From positions 407,229-471,228 of the forward strand of contig QAOA01007962.1 in NCBI GenBank assembly GCA_003255065.1: DNA of 64,000 bases, given 5' to 3'. The position numbers and the translations under genes are program-made. Within the stretch, counting starts at the first letter, position 1; every line of letters starts with the position of its first letter. The notes beneath the pieces were generated by a model. That model saw only the letters and a program-made list of their open reading frames with translations. It had not been told where the DNA came from and ran no database searches. Origin of the DNA: Cercis canadensis. Taxonomy: Eukaryota > Streptophyta > Magnoliopsida > Fabales > Fabaceae. Below are positions 1 to 11,784 of this stretch, piece after piece.

Positions 1-505
1 CAAAATAAGGGCAAGAATAAGTTGGAAATACGCTGGAGGAGGGATCTGGAAAGTTTCACGGTGATAGGAGAAGCCACGCGCCTCCATGCGCGGAGGAAAG
101 CGGCGTGTGCGGATGCGGAAGGCGACACGATTCTAGGGATGGGCCGATCAAAGGCTTCTGACTTTGACTATGGAGGTGGATTTTGAAAACTCAAATCCTA
201 GGGTGGCTAGAAAGAGGCACAGCCACTAAACCCTAGTGAAAACTCTACTGGAAAAAAACACAGCAGGAGAGCACCACTGGAAATTGCATAGCGGGAAGAG
301 AGAAATTTTTCTCACTATAATTGCTCTGATACCATGTGAGAAATGGTGAAAGTGTGTGAGACTAGCTTCTCCCATGTATTATTTATATTAACTGTCCAAT
401 AAATACAGCCCTAATCATGGGCCTAATCACATCCTAATTACAAGCCTAGATGTAAGCTATAATAACTACAATATTCACATTCAATTAATATTGAATACTC
501 TAACA
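1..505 (-). mobile_element. Ty1/copia element Z (family alpha), 5' LTR and leader, continues off the left edge
   Basis: A 171-bp LTR (335-505) reads TGTTAG...CTCACA on the minus strand. The complement of a tRNA-iMet primer-binding site (GCTCTGATACCA, 323-334) follows, and then an untranslated leader down to position 1. The leader matches that of element I (around 42001-42375) closely. The coding part lies left of the window. Confidence 0.85.
335..505 (-). repeat. 5' LTR of element Z
   Basis: TG...CA-bounded LTR of family alpha, adjoining its primer-binding site. It is clearly related to the LTRs at 544-703, 37700-37864, 42376-42545 and 60229-60378. Confidence 0.85.
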
Positions 506-543
506 GGCTCCCTCTGATTAGGTAGGAGCTTAACATTTGGATC
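506..543. repeat. Short reverse-transcriptase-derived snippet between two LTRs
   Basis: About 38 bp nearly identical to 1408-1445 inside element A's reverse transcriptase region. It lies between the LTRs of Z and A. See the findings. Confidence 0.7.
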
Positions 544-703
544 TGTGAAAATAGTGAAAAAGGTTGTGAGACTGCTTCTCACATCTCTTATTTATATAAA
601 CTATACAGCAATAACGGGCCTAATCATGGGCCTAATCATCAGCTAATTACAAGCCTAAAAATATGCTATAATAACTACAGTATTTACAGCTAATATTCTA
701 ACA
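544..703 (-). repeat. 3' LTR of element A
   Basis: 160-bp LTR, TGTGAAAATAG...TATTCTAACA on the plus strand. It is flanked on its inner side by the complement of a copia polypurine tract (CTCCCCCTCAAG). Confidence 0.85.
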
Positions 704-3700
704 CTCCCCCTCAAGCTGGAGCATACATATTATATGTTCGAAGCTTGTTACAAATGTAGTTAACCCGAGGGCCTCCTAGAGACTTAGTGAATATGTCTGC
801 TAGCTGGTCATTTGATCTAACAAAACTAGTAGCAATATCCCCTGAAAGTATTTTCTATCTAATAAAGTGACAGTCAATCTCTATATGTTTGGTCCTTTCA
901 TGGAAGACTGGATTGGAGGCAATGTGGAGAGCTACTTGGTTATTGCATATTAGTTTCATCTGTTGAATCTTCATGAATTTTAACTCCTGAAGTAACTGTT
1001 TCAGCCATATGAGAGCTCACAGGTTGCCTTAGCCATGGCTCGGTATTCTGCCTCAGCCGTGGATAGAGCAACAACTGATTGTTTCTTGCTATTCCATGAC
1101 ACTAGATTGCCCCCAACAAATACACAATATCCAGTGGTTGAGCGTCTATCGTATGGACAGCCTGCCCAGTCAGCATCTGAATATCCAACCACCTGAGTAT
1201 GTCCCCTACTTTCATACAATAGGCCTTTACCTGGTGCCTTCTTGATGTATTTTAAAATACGAACTACTGCATCCCAATGACTGTCACATGGAGCACTTAG
1301 AAATTGACTAAGTACACTCATAGGGAAGGCAATATCAGGACGTGTCACTGTAAGGTAGTTGAGTTTCCCAACAAGTCTGCGATATCTACTAGGATTTGAT
1401 AAGGGCTCCCCCTGATCAGGTAGGAGCTTGACATTTGGATCCATTGGAGTCTCCACAGGTTTGCAGTTTGACATACCTGTTTCTTTCAATATATCCAAGG
1501 CATATTTTCGCTGTGAGATAGTAACACCCTTTCGGGATTGAACAACTTCTATTCCTAGAAAATACTTGAGTTTGCCCAAATCTTTTGTTTGAAAGTGCTG
1601 AAATAGATGTTGCTTGAGTTTTTGTATGCCTTCTTGATCATTCCCTGTAATCACAATGTCATCCACATAGACAACCAAGTAAATGCATCGGTTAGGGGAA
1701 GAGTGAAAGTAAAAAACTGAATGATCAGCCTCACTTCGAGTCATACCAAACTGTCGAACAACTGAACTAAATATCTCAAACCAAGCCCGTGGAGATTGTT
1801 TAAGTCCATAGAGAGATCGGCGAAGTTGGCACACCAATCTAGACTCCTCCTGAGTAACAAATCCAGGAGGTTTCTCCATATAAACTTCCTCTTGCAATTT
1901 GCCATGTAGAAAGGCATTTTTAATATCCAATTGATAAAGGGGCCAGTGGTGAATGGCAGCCATAGAGAGAAAGAGCAGAACAAAGGCCATCTTGGCAACT
2001 GGACAGAAGGTATCACCATAATTAAGTTCGTAGATCTGGGTATATCCCTTGGCAACCAAGCGGGCTTTCAAACGATTTATTTGCCCATTAGGGCCAACTT
2101 TGACTGTATAAACCCAACGACAACCAACAATGGATTTACCACGTGGTAGAGGCACCAAATCCCAAGTGCTATTAGAGTCTAAAGCAGCCATCTCATCAAT
2201 CATTGCCTTATGCCAGCCTGGGTTAGAAAATGCTTCACCTACATTTTTAGGAATAGAAACAGGAGACAAAGACGACACAAAAGCAGAATATTGTGGAGAC
2301 AAACGGTGATAGCTCACAAAATTATAAATGGGATAAGGATTGAGAGTAGAACGAATACCTTTGTGGTCAGCAATGGAACGGTCCAAGTCAAAGATTGGAG
2401 CCTGAGAAGTGACAGGAGCAGGGAGGTCATTGGTGGGAGGGTTGTCAACAGGCTCAAGGACGGGTGGCACATTGGTAGGGTGCTCAACAGGCCCAGTGAC
2501 AGGTGGCACAATGGTAGGGTCCTCAACAGGTTCAGGTCGAGGCCGACGATGGTAGGTAAGGAGAGAGGTGCCAAGTCCACTGTAGGACCAGTGGAGTCAT
2601 GGGAAGAAACAACCTGTGGAAGAGGACTAGTGCAAGAAATAGGGAGAACCTGAGTAATAGTAGAACAATCAGGATGCCCTAAAGAAGGAAAGAAAGGGGT
2701 TGTCTCAAAGAATGTGACATCTGGGGAAACAAGATATCGTTTGAGTTCAGAAGAGAAACAACGGTAACCTTTTTGCAAACGGGAATAACCCAAAAAGACA
2801 CATTTGAGAGATTTTGCATGTAACTTATCTTTACCTGGAGTGAGATCATGAATAAAACATGTGCAACCGAAGACACGAACAGAAAGAGAGTAGAGTGGCT
2901 GATTGGGAAACAAAAGAGAATGAGGCACCTGATTTTGTAAAACAGAGGATGGCAAGCGATTAATCAAATAACAGGCAGTGATAACCGCATCTCCCCATCA
3001 ACGCAGTGGAACATTATTATGAATGAGGAGAGTACGGGCAGTCTCAATTAGGTGTCTATTTTTCCGCTCAACCACTCCATTTTGTTGAGGAGTATGAGCA
3101 CAATAAGAGTGATGGAGAATGCCCTGAGAAGCCATTAAAGATTGAAATGGAGCAGAAAAATATTCTCGGGCATTATCACTCTGAAAGGTGCAAATGGTGA
3201 TTCCAAATTGAGTTTTAATTTCTGAGTAAAAGGTTTGAAAAATAGAGAAAAGTTCTGAACGATTTTTCATTAAAAATAACCAAGTACATCGGGAAAAATC
3301 ATCAACAAAGATAACAAAGTATTGAAAACCCAAAGTTGAGTTGACACGACTAGGACCCCATACATCAGAATGAACCAGTGAAAAAGGAGACTCGGCTCGT
3401 TCATTGACACAACTAGGAAAAGAACTACGAACATGTTTGCCTAATCGACAAGACATTCTAAAGAAGAGACACTAGAGAGACTTGACACCATCTTCTGTAG
3501 TTTCTGTAAGCTAGGATGTCCCAAACGACGATGAAAAAGTTCAGGTGAATCAGCAGCAATACAAGCCACAGGAGATGGTGGTGGGGCGAGGTCGTATAGC
3601 CCACAGGACTCATCTCCGACTCCAATCATCCTCCCAATGTTCCGCTCTTGTACAATAACCGAATTAGCAACAAAGGTAACAAAATAAGGGAGGGTTTGAG

Positions 3701-4010
3701 TTAATTTGCTAACAGAAATCAAATTAAATAGACACCCAGGCACAAAGAGAACAGAATTTAAAGATAGGGAGGGCAAGGGTGTGGCCTGACCAATGCCTTT
3801 GACTTTAGTGTGTGAGCCATCAGCTAAGGTAACAATGGATAATGAATTAGAATAAGTGAAATGAGAAAATAAATTCTTGTCACCAGACAAGTGATCAGAA
3901 GCACCAGAATCAAGAACCCAAGGTCCAAGAGAGGAGGACTGAGAGATGCATGCAATAGGATTACCAGTTTGAGCAATAGAGGCGATGGAGGTGGACCGCT
4001 GGTTGTCTTG

Positions 4011-4262
4011 TGTTGGAGAGTATCTCGGGTCATTAATTAGCATTTAATGTGATTAGGAATTTAATGTAATTAGCTGTAATTGTGCTGTAAATGTGTTTAC
4101 TAATCAGGGAATCCCTGATTGATAGGATTGGTAGGTTAGGAGTAATTTCCTCAATCTTTCCTTTTATAACTCCTAGAATTAGGCTGACTTTAGTCTATAT
4201 ATTCTGTAAATTCGAGATTAGAAAATAACAAGGAGAATTCTTTCCTTAAGCCTCTTTGTTCA
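4011..4262 (+). repeat. 5' LTR of element B
   Basis: 252-bp LTR beginning TGTTGGAGAG and ending TTTGTTCA, followed at once by TGGTATCAGAGC. Confidence 0.95.
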
Positions 4263-6669
4263 TGGTATCAGAGCCAGCAATGGCTGAAACTGATTCCCTT
4301 CACCAAACCCTTGAAGCTACCTCGTCTGTCAATCAAAGAGGTATGCCTATGCCGAACCTTTCATCATACCCCTCCCTCGAAAACCCTTCCCTTCAAATTA
4401 CCCAGCACAAACTCAATGGAACCAACTTCAGAGAGTGGTTTTAATCTGTCTTCCTAGTGCTTAAGGGAAAAGGGAAGGCTGGATATGTCACCGGTGATAC
4501 TTCCATGCCCTCTCCAACCGATCCTCACTTCAGCACATGGGATGCTAAAAATTCAATTGTTATGGCATGGATAATTAATTCCATGGAGCATAGAATTGGG
4601 CGAACCTACCTGTTCTGCAAGACTGCCCATGAAATCTGGGAGACAGTCAAAGAAATCTACTCGGACATGGAAAATACCTCACAATGTTTTGAGGTTAGAT
4701 CCAAACTTCGGGAGATGAAACAAGGGACCAAATCAGTCACAGAGTATTATAACTCCTTGACTGAGTTATGGCAGGAGATGGACTTGTTCCATGAAATCAA
4801 ATGGCACTGCACTGCAGATGGAGTTCAGTTCTCACGAATGGTGGAAAAAGAGCGTGTCTTTGACTTCCTACAAGGTTTGAACAAAGACCTAGATGAAATT
4901 AGGGGAAGGTTATTAGGACAGAAACCTTTCCCTACAATTAGAGAAGTGTTTGCTGAAGTTAGAAGGGAAGAAAGCAGAAAACGAGTTATGCTACTCAACC
5001 TCTCCTCTGCTGAACCAGATGCATCCACACTCAGTTCAGCCCTAGCTACTCACCAGCACAAGCCAAGCGTCGGTCAGAAAAATCAGAGAACCAGAAAGGA
5101 AGGTGGAGAGCAACTATGGTGTGACCACTGTCGCAAGACAAATCATACCAGGGAAACTTGCTGGAAACTCCATGGTAGACCAGCCAGATGGAAGCCAAGA
5201 AATCAGAGAGAACCCACAAAAGCCCTTGCAGCAGAAGCCTCTATTGACAACAGTAAAACTGGTCAACTGAGCCTAACTTCTGAACAGATTAAGGTACTGC
5301 AGACAATTCTTAGCCACCAAAAGATCCTAACAGAACCAGAAAATGCTCCTTCCTCCTCAAGTGCAGCAGTGGCTCATCAAGGTAACACACTCTCTTCCTT
5401 TTTCACTAAGGCTGAGACACACCTAGACTGGATCATTGACACAGGTGCATCAGACCACATGACTGGCAGTCGAGACACCTTCTCTACCTATGACACGTGG
5501 GGATGATATTCAAATTACTGTGGCAGATGGACAAACAATAAAGGCTAAGGGTCGTGGCACTGTAGAAATCTCAGGACTAAACTTAAAACCAGTCCTACAT
5601 GTTCCAAATCTGAAATGCAATCAGGTTTCAATTAGTAAACTCACAAAAGACTGAAATTGTGCAGTAACATTTTTTCCTTCTTTGTGTGTATTTCAGGACC
5701 TATCTTTGGGGAAGATGATTGGCAGTGCTAAGGAGCGTGATGGCCTCTATTTTCTCTGCCCTACTGATTCTTCCTCCAAAACTCAATCACTTGAAAGTGT
5801 CTCATTATCTACTGTGTCCAATTCTCAACTTATACTATGGCATAAACGCCTTGGTCACCCTAGCTTTCCTTACCTTAAATCGTTGTATCCCCACTTATTC
5901 ATCAATAAAGATGTTTCTAGCTTTCATTGTGAACATTGCATTGTTGCTAAACAAACAAGAAAAACATATTCCCCTCATTCATATCAAGCAACAAAACCAT
6001 TCCATCTCATACATAGTGATATTTGGGGACCAGCCCAAGAACCTTCCCTTACGGGTTCAAGATGGTTTATCACTTTCATTGATGACCATACCCGGGTTTG
6101 TTGGGTTTATCTAATGAAAGAAAAATCAGAAGCAACCACCATTTTTAAACAGTTTTTCAAAAATATATTTCCACTGTTTTTCAATCCCAAATCCAAATCC
6201 TCCGTAGTGACAATGGAAGGGAATACTTCACCAATGACCTGACCCATTACCTTGTTAATCATGGGATTCTTCACCAAAGTTCATGTGTTTACAGCCCCCA
6301 ACAAAATGGGGTTGCTGAACGCAAGAACAGACACCTTTTAGAGGTAGCCCGCTCCTTAATGTTTGCTAACAGTGTTCCAAACAAATTTTGGGGAGAAGCT
6401 GTCCTCACAGCCGCCTACCTCATCAATAGATTACCATCAAAACCACTCAATCTTCGTACTCCTATCAGCTGCCTACTAGATACCTTTCCCACAGTTCATC
6501 TCCTTCATTCTCTGCCCCTAAAGGAATTTGGGTGCATGGTATTCGTTTACAATCACAACCCTCATAGAGGAAAACTTGACCCTAAGGCAGTCAAATGCAT
6601 CTTTGTAGGATACTGTTCCACACAAAAAGGGTACGAGTGTTACCATCCAGCCTCTAAAAAATTCTTAGT

Positions 6670-6915
6670 TGTTAGAGATAGTGTAGATATTCTCTCCTAA
6701 CTTATAGGGATTCTATTTATGGAATATTCTGTCATTTATGTCATTTATTTCATTAGGCAAATCTCCCTGATTATAGGCTGTATATTCCCCCTTAATTGTA
6801 GCTATCTGTCCACCTAATTAGAGGAGGACAGCTGCTGTATATTCTGTATATATTCAGGCAATTGCCTCTGAGTAATATATTCGAATTACTTCTTCCATAG
6901 AACCTTAATCGTTCA
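6670..6915 (+). repeat. 5' LTR of element C
   Basis: 246 bp, TGTTAGAGATAG...ATCGTTCA, identical to 11539-11784 as far as I can see. Contains a TATA-like stretch (TATATATT) that may serve its own promoter. Confidence 0.97.
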
Positions 6916-7049
6916 TGGTATCAGAGCTATAATCTGCTCTTCCGCAATTCCTCACTTAGGCCTTCATAGCCATCAAAAAAATCGCCCCTTTTTTTTCAAA
7001 TCAGGTTGCTTCTTTAGCCCTAGTTGCTATTCATCCCTCAAGGCCTTCA

Positions 7050-10000
7050 TTGCCATTCACTGCCACAGACATGTCTGAAGCCTCCAAGAGTATCCCTGCT
7101 TCTGAAGCACAACATACCCTCTTGGAGCCACCAAAAACCAACTCTGCAACTACTGAACTGCAGAATTTAGGAGTTGCTGCCCGACTAGATGGAAAAAACT
7201 ATCTACAGTGGGCAAGATTGGTGACACTGGCTCTCAAAGGCAAACAAAAACTTCATCACCTTACTGAAGATCCACCAAATGGTCTCGATGAGAAGTTCAA
7301 GTCCTGGGATGTTGAGGACACAATCATCATGACCTGGCTGTTAAATTCAATGAAGCTTGAAATTTCTCAGAATTTCATGTTTCTTGAAACATCAAGACAG
7401 ATCTGGGAGATGGTCAAGAAAACCTATTCGAAGGCACAAGATGCGGCTGTTGTCTATGAGTTAAAGACTCGGATTGCTCATACCAAACAAGGTAATCTGT
7501 CTGTTACAGAGTATTATAATGTGTTGACTAGTTTATGGCAGGAGATGGATCTGTACCGAAAACTGAAACTGAATTCAAGTGAAGACACTCAAGCCCTTCT
7601 TCAGGAGAGGGAGCGGGATCGAGTATTTGAGTTCTTGGCTGGTTTGAACGAGGAACTTGATCAAGTTCGGGTTCAGATTCTTGGGAAAGAGTCTCTACCA
7701 AATCTGAATGAGACATTCTATATTATCCGAGGAGAGGAAAGGCGTTGTGCTATCATGATGGATAGTACCTCTAATGCTGAATCAGCCCTCACTGCTACAA
7801 AGAGGGAGAACCGAAGAATAGGATCCAGGCCAGAATTCAATAAAGCTCCAAACCGTGACAATTTGTGGTGTACCCATTGCAAGAAACCCAGACATACAAG
7901 GGATAATTGCTTCAAATTGCATGGCAAGGAGCAGGTCTTGAACCGCATTAAGCAGCATCGTACTCAAGCCAACTTCACAGCAAAAGAAACAGCACTGCAA
8001 TCTGATCCCTCTGAGAATGATACTGTTCAGTCCCTCAATGAGGAAGAAGTTGGAAAGCTGCGAGCTTTACTTGAAACTTTGACATCCAGCTCATGCTCTC
8101 TTGCTCAGTCAGGTAAGTGTCTAACTTCTGATAATTTTAAGGCTTCTAAATCAGTCCCGGGATCTTGGATCATAGACTCAGGTGCAACTGACCACATGAC
8201 CCATTCCTCACACTCCTTTAAGACCTTTAAACCCTGTTCCAACATTAAATCCATCTTTGTGGCCAATGGTAAGCCCATTAAGGTGACAGGAGAAGGTAAT
8301 ATTGATCTGTCTCCCAATTTCCCCTTAAAGAAAGTCCTCCATGTGCCAAAAATCTCTGCCAACCTTCTCTCTATCCATCAACTTACAAAGAGCCTTGACT
8401 GCCTTGCTATTTTTAATTCTTCTTATTGTGTTTTTCAGGACAGGAGAACGGGGAAGATGATTGGATATGCTAAGGAGCGGAATGGACTATATTACCTTGA
8501 GAGTACCAACAGCAGTTTTCCTTCCAAAATCCCGCAACATGTTTTCACCCTATCTCAAGTTCAGTCCCCTCTTGCTTCTTCAGCTAATAGTGTCTCCAAC
8601 AGTAGTGTTGAAAAAGTGTGGCTAGAGCATTGTAGACTTGGCCATCCACCTTTCTCTTTAATGAAGTCGATGTTTCCTGCTTTGTTTAAGAGTGTCAATT
8701 TTAGTACTTTGCATTGTGAGTCTTGTGAGTTTGCAAAGCACCATAGAGTGCCATTCCCAATGATCAATAAAATTTCAAGTACTCCTTTTTCCTTGATCCA
8801 TACCGATGTTTGGGGACCTTCTAAAATTCCAAATATTAATGGGGCCAGATGGTTTATATCCTTCATTGATGATTGTACTAGACTGACTTGGCTATATCTT
8901 CTAAAAGAAAAGTCAGAAATTAGCCAAGTCCTCCCTAAATTCTGTAGGCTGGTCTCTAATCAGTTTGGTGTCTCCATTAAAAAATTCAGATCAGATAATG
9001 CAAGAGACTATTTCAATCACACTCTTAACTCCTTTTTTGATCAAGAGGGAATTGTCCATGAATCATCATGTGTCAACACCCCACAACAAAATGGGGTAGC
9101 TGAACGAAAGAACCGTCACTTACTTGAGGTTACTCGGTCTCTACTCTTCCAAATGCATGTTCCCAAACATTTCTGGGGTGAAGCTGTCCTCACAGCAGCA
9201 TTTCTTATCAATCGTCTACCCTCCAAGGCTCTCTTAAACAAAAGCCCTCTTGATGTTCTTCTAAATCATCATCCCAACTCCATGTCCTTGAACACACCGA
9301 ACCCTAGAGTTTTTGGTTGCCTAGCATTTGTCCACATTCATAGACAAAATCGTGGCAAACTTGACCCAAGAGCCCTTAAGTGTATACTTTTAGGGTATTC
9401 TAGTGTTCAAAAAGGGTACAAGTGTTTTCATCCTCCCACTAGGAAATTTTATGTTTCTATGGATGTCACCTTTTGTGAATCTATCCCTTACTACTCTGCT
9501 CACCGACAGGGGGAGAAATGTTATGCCGGTGAGCATACATCTCCAACATCACCAATTCCACCTCTTAGTCTTCCACCACCTATTGAGTCATCTCTTCAAG
9601 ATGATCCCATTTCTGCACCTCTAGAAGATAAAACAGTTGCCATCCCAAAGTCCACAGAACCACTTAAAGTGTACTCAAGGAGATATGGGTCTCAGTCTAC
9701 TCAGCAGCATGTCCAATCATTGGATCCAACTCCTGCTGAAACTCATAGAGAAAGATCAGGTATGGAATCAGAACCCAACAATACTTCCACTGATAATACT
9801 TTGGTTGGAAATGATTCTGTTCTTGACAATTCTGCTTTACCTGCTGAAACTAACCTAGACCTTGATCTACCCATTGCTGTGAGAAAAGGAAAAAGAAGTT
9901 GCACTCAGCACCCTATATCCAATTATCTGTCCTACCATAAGCTTTCAACCCAATACAAAGCCTTCTTGTCAGCACTATCTACCATAAATATCCCACGGAC

Positions 10001-11531
10001 TGTGCAAGAAGCCTTAAAAAACAAGAATTGGTCACAAGCCATGAAAGAGGAAATGAGAGCACTTGAGAAAAATAAAACATGGGACATTGTTGTCAAACCT
10101 CCAGGAGTAGTACCAGTGGGCTGTAGATGGGTCTTTACTGTGAAGTATAAGGCAGATGGGACTTTAGAGCGATATAAGGCAAGATTGGTTGCAAAAGGGT
10201 ATACTCAGAAATTGGGGATAGATTATGTAGAAACCTTTGCGCCTGTGGCAAAGATGAACACAGTTCGAGTTTTACTAGCCCTTGCAGTCCACTTCCAATG
10301 GTCCTTACAGCAGTTTGATGTAAAAAATGCCTTCTTGCATGGAGATTTAGAAGAAGTGGTGTTCATGGAGCCACCACCTGGGTTTAATAAAAACTTTGGT
10401 GACAATAGAGTGTGTAAACTTAGAAAGGCACTTTATGGGCTAAAACAGTCACCTAGAGCATGGTTTGAGCGATTTGCAAAGGCAATGAAGAAGATGAAAT
10501 ATGTGCAGAGTAGAGGGGATCACACACTGTTCATAAAACACTCACCTAAAGGGGAGCTTACAGCTTTGTTGGTGTATGTTGATGATATTATAGTAACAGG
10601 AAATGATATGGTTGAAAGAGAAAGATTGAAGTCTGAATTGGCCCGAGAATTTGAAATGAAAGACTTGGGAAAATTGAAATACTTTCTGGGTATAGAAGTT
10701 GCTTACTCTAAGGAAGGAATTTTTCTGTCTCAAAGAAAATATGTCCTTGATTTGTTAAAGGACACAGGGACATTGGGAAGCAAGCCAGCAAGCACCCCCA
10801 TTGAGAGAGATCATCGTCTGAATGAAAGAGAGGGAGATACTGCCATAGAAAAAGGAAGATACCAGCGTCTAGTTGGGAGGTTAATTTATCTTTCACACAC
10901 TAGACCAGATATTGCATATGCAGTAAGTGTTGTGAGTCAATTTATGCATGATCCAGGGAAAGAACATATGCAAGCAGTCCAGAGGATCCTACAATATTTG
11001 AAATCTACACCTGGAGTAGGTCTCCTCATTCAACCACATCAAGAATTATTGGTAGAAGGATATGCAGATGCTGATTATGGAGGTTCTCAAGTTAATAGAC
11101 GATCCACTACAGGGTACTGTGCTTTTGTTGGTGGTAACTTGGTAACTTGGAGGAGTAAGAAACAAGACGTGGTGGCAAGATCAAGTGCAGAAGCAGAATT
11201 CAGAGCTATGGCTCAAGGAATTTGTGAGTTATTATGGTTAAAGATAATACTAGATGATTTGAGGATTAAGAGAGTCACACCAATGAATTTGTATTGTGAC
11301 AACAAATCAGCAATTAGCATTGCTCATAATCCAGTTCAGCATGACCGAACGAAGCATGTGGAGATTGATAGGCATTTTATAAAAGAAAAACTGGAAAATG
11401 GCATAATCAATCTCCCATACATCCGGTCTGAACATCAAATAGCAGATGTCCTCACTAAGGGTCTCCCAACTCAGAAGTTTCAGGAATTAATCAGCAAGCT
11501 GGGACTGAAGGATATTCACTCACCAGCTTGA
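7050..11531 (+). CDS. Gag-Pol polyprotein of copia element C
   Basis: A single 1493-codon frame in Ty1/copia order. UBN2-type gag occupies about residues 45-250 and the zinc knuckle CTHCKKPRHTRDNC lies near 273. The aspartic protease motif WIIDSGATDHM is near 372. GAG-pre-integrase, with its HHCC-like zinc motif (HCRLGH, HCESC), covers about 525-570. The integrase core runs from about 583 (TDVWGPS, SDNARDYF, NGVAERKNRH). Reverse transcriptase covers about 1010-1260 with YVDDIIVTG near 1175. RNase H runs from about 1336 (ADADYGG, SSAEAEFRAM, YCDNKSAI) to the end. The length is usual for plant copia. Such proteins assemble particles in the cytoplasm and integrate the cDNA copy. The stop codon overlaps the start of the polypurine tract. 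Confidence 0.95.
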   Translation: MPFTATDMSEASKSIPASEAQHTLLEPPKTNSATTELQNLGVAARLDGKNYLQWARLVTLALKGKQKLHHLTEDPPNGLDEKFKSWDVEDTIIMTWLLNSMKLEISQNFMFLETSRQIWEMVKKTYSKAQDAAVVYELKTRIAHTKQGNLSVTEYYNVLTSLWQEMDLYRKLKLNSSEDTQALLQERERDRVFEFLAGLNEELDQVRVQILGKESLPNLNETFYIIRGEERRCAIMMDSTSNAESALTATKRENRRIGSRPEFNKAPNRDNLWCTHCKKPRHTRDNCFKLHGKEQVLNRIKQHRTQANFTAKETALQSDPSENDTVQSLNEEEVGKLRALLETLTSSSCSLAQSGKCLTSDNFKASKSVPGSWIIDSGATDHMTHSSHSFKTFKPCSNIKSIFVANGKPIKVTGEGNIDLSPNFPLKKVLHVPKISANLLSIHQLTKSLDCLAIFNSSYCVFQDRRTGKMIGYAKERNGLYYLESTNSSFPSKIPQHVFTLSQVQSPLASSANSVSNSSVEKVWLEHCRLGHPPFSLMKSMFPALFKSVNFSTLHCESCEFAKHHRVPFPMINKISSTPFSLIHTDVWGPSKIPNINGARWFISFIDDCTRLTWLYLLKEKSEISQVLPKFCRLVSNQFGVSIKKFRSDNARDYFNHTLNSFFDQEGIVHESSCVNTPQQNGVAERKNRHLLEVTRSLLFQMHVPKHFWGEAVLTAAFLINRLPSKALLNKSPLDVLLNHHPNSMSLNTPNPRVFGCLAFVHIHRQNRGKLDPRALKCILLGYSSVQKGYKCFHPPTRKFYVSMDVTFCESIPYYSAHRQGEKCYAGEHTSPTSPIPPLSLPPPIESSLQDDPISAPLEDKTVAIPKSTEPLKVYSRRYGSQSTQQHVQSLDPTPAETHRERSGMESEPNNTSTDNTLVGNDSVLDNSALPAETNLDLDLPIAVRKGKRSCTQHPISNYLSYHKLSTQYKAFLSALSTINIPRTVQEALKNKNWSQAMKEEMRALEKNKTWDIVVKPPGVVPVGCRWVFTVKYKADGTLERYKARLVAKGYTQKLGIDYVETFAPVAKMNTVRVLLALAVHFQWSLQQFDVKNAFLHGDLEEVVFMEPPPGFNKNFGDNRVCKLRKALYGLKQSPRAWFERFAKAMKKMKYVQSRGDHTLFIKHSPKGELTALLVYVDDIIVTGNDMVERERLKSELAREFEMKDLGKLKYFLGIEVAYSKEGIFLSQRKYVLDLLKDTGTLGSKPASTPIERDHRLNEREGDTAIEKGRYQRLVGRLIYLSHTRPDIAYAVSVVSQFMHDPGKEHMQAVQRILQYLKSTPGVGLLIQPHQELLVEGYADADYGGSQVNRRSTTGYCAFVGGNLVTWRSKKQDVVARSSAEAEFRAMAQGICELLWLKIILDDLRIKRVTPMNLYCDNKSAISIAHNPVQHDRTKHVEIDRHFIKEKLENGIINLPYIRSEHQIADVLTKGLPTQKFQELISKLGLKDIHSPA

Positions 11532-11538
11532 GGGGGAG

Positions 11539-11784
11539 TGTTAGAGATAGTGTAGATATTCTCTCCTAACTTATAGGGATTCTATTTATGGAATATTCTG
11601 TCATTTATGTCATTTATTTCATTAGGCAAATCTCCCTGATTATAGGCTGTATATTCCCCCTTAATTGTAGCTATCTGTCCACCTAATTAGAGGAGGACAG
11701 CTGCTGTATATTCTGTATATATTCAGGCAATTGCCTCTGAGTAATATATTCGAATTACTTCTTCCATAGAACCTTAATCGTTCA
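11539..11784 (+). repeat. 3' LTR of element C
   Basis: 246 bp, identical to the 5' copy by eye. Preceded by TTGAGGGGGAG and followed by TTAGT. Confidence 0.97.

Larger units (their letters stand above)
6670..11784 (+). mobile_element. Ty1/copia element C, looks whole, youngest insertion in the window
   Basis: 5115 bp. The 246-bp LTRs (6670-6915 and 11539-11784) look identical base for base. The target-site duplication is TTAGT (6665-6669 and 11785-11789). The primer-binding site TGGTATCAGAGC starts at 6916 and the polypurine tract ends at 11538. One open frame fills the interior. It sits inside element B between its integrase and reverse transcriptase regions. Identical LTRs imply insertion very recently on an evolutionary scale. 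Confidence 0.97.
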
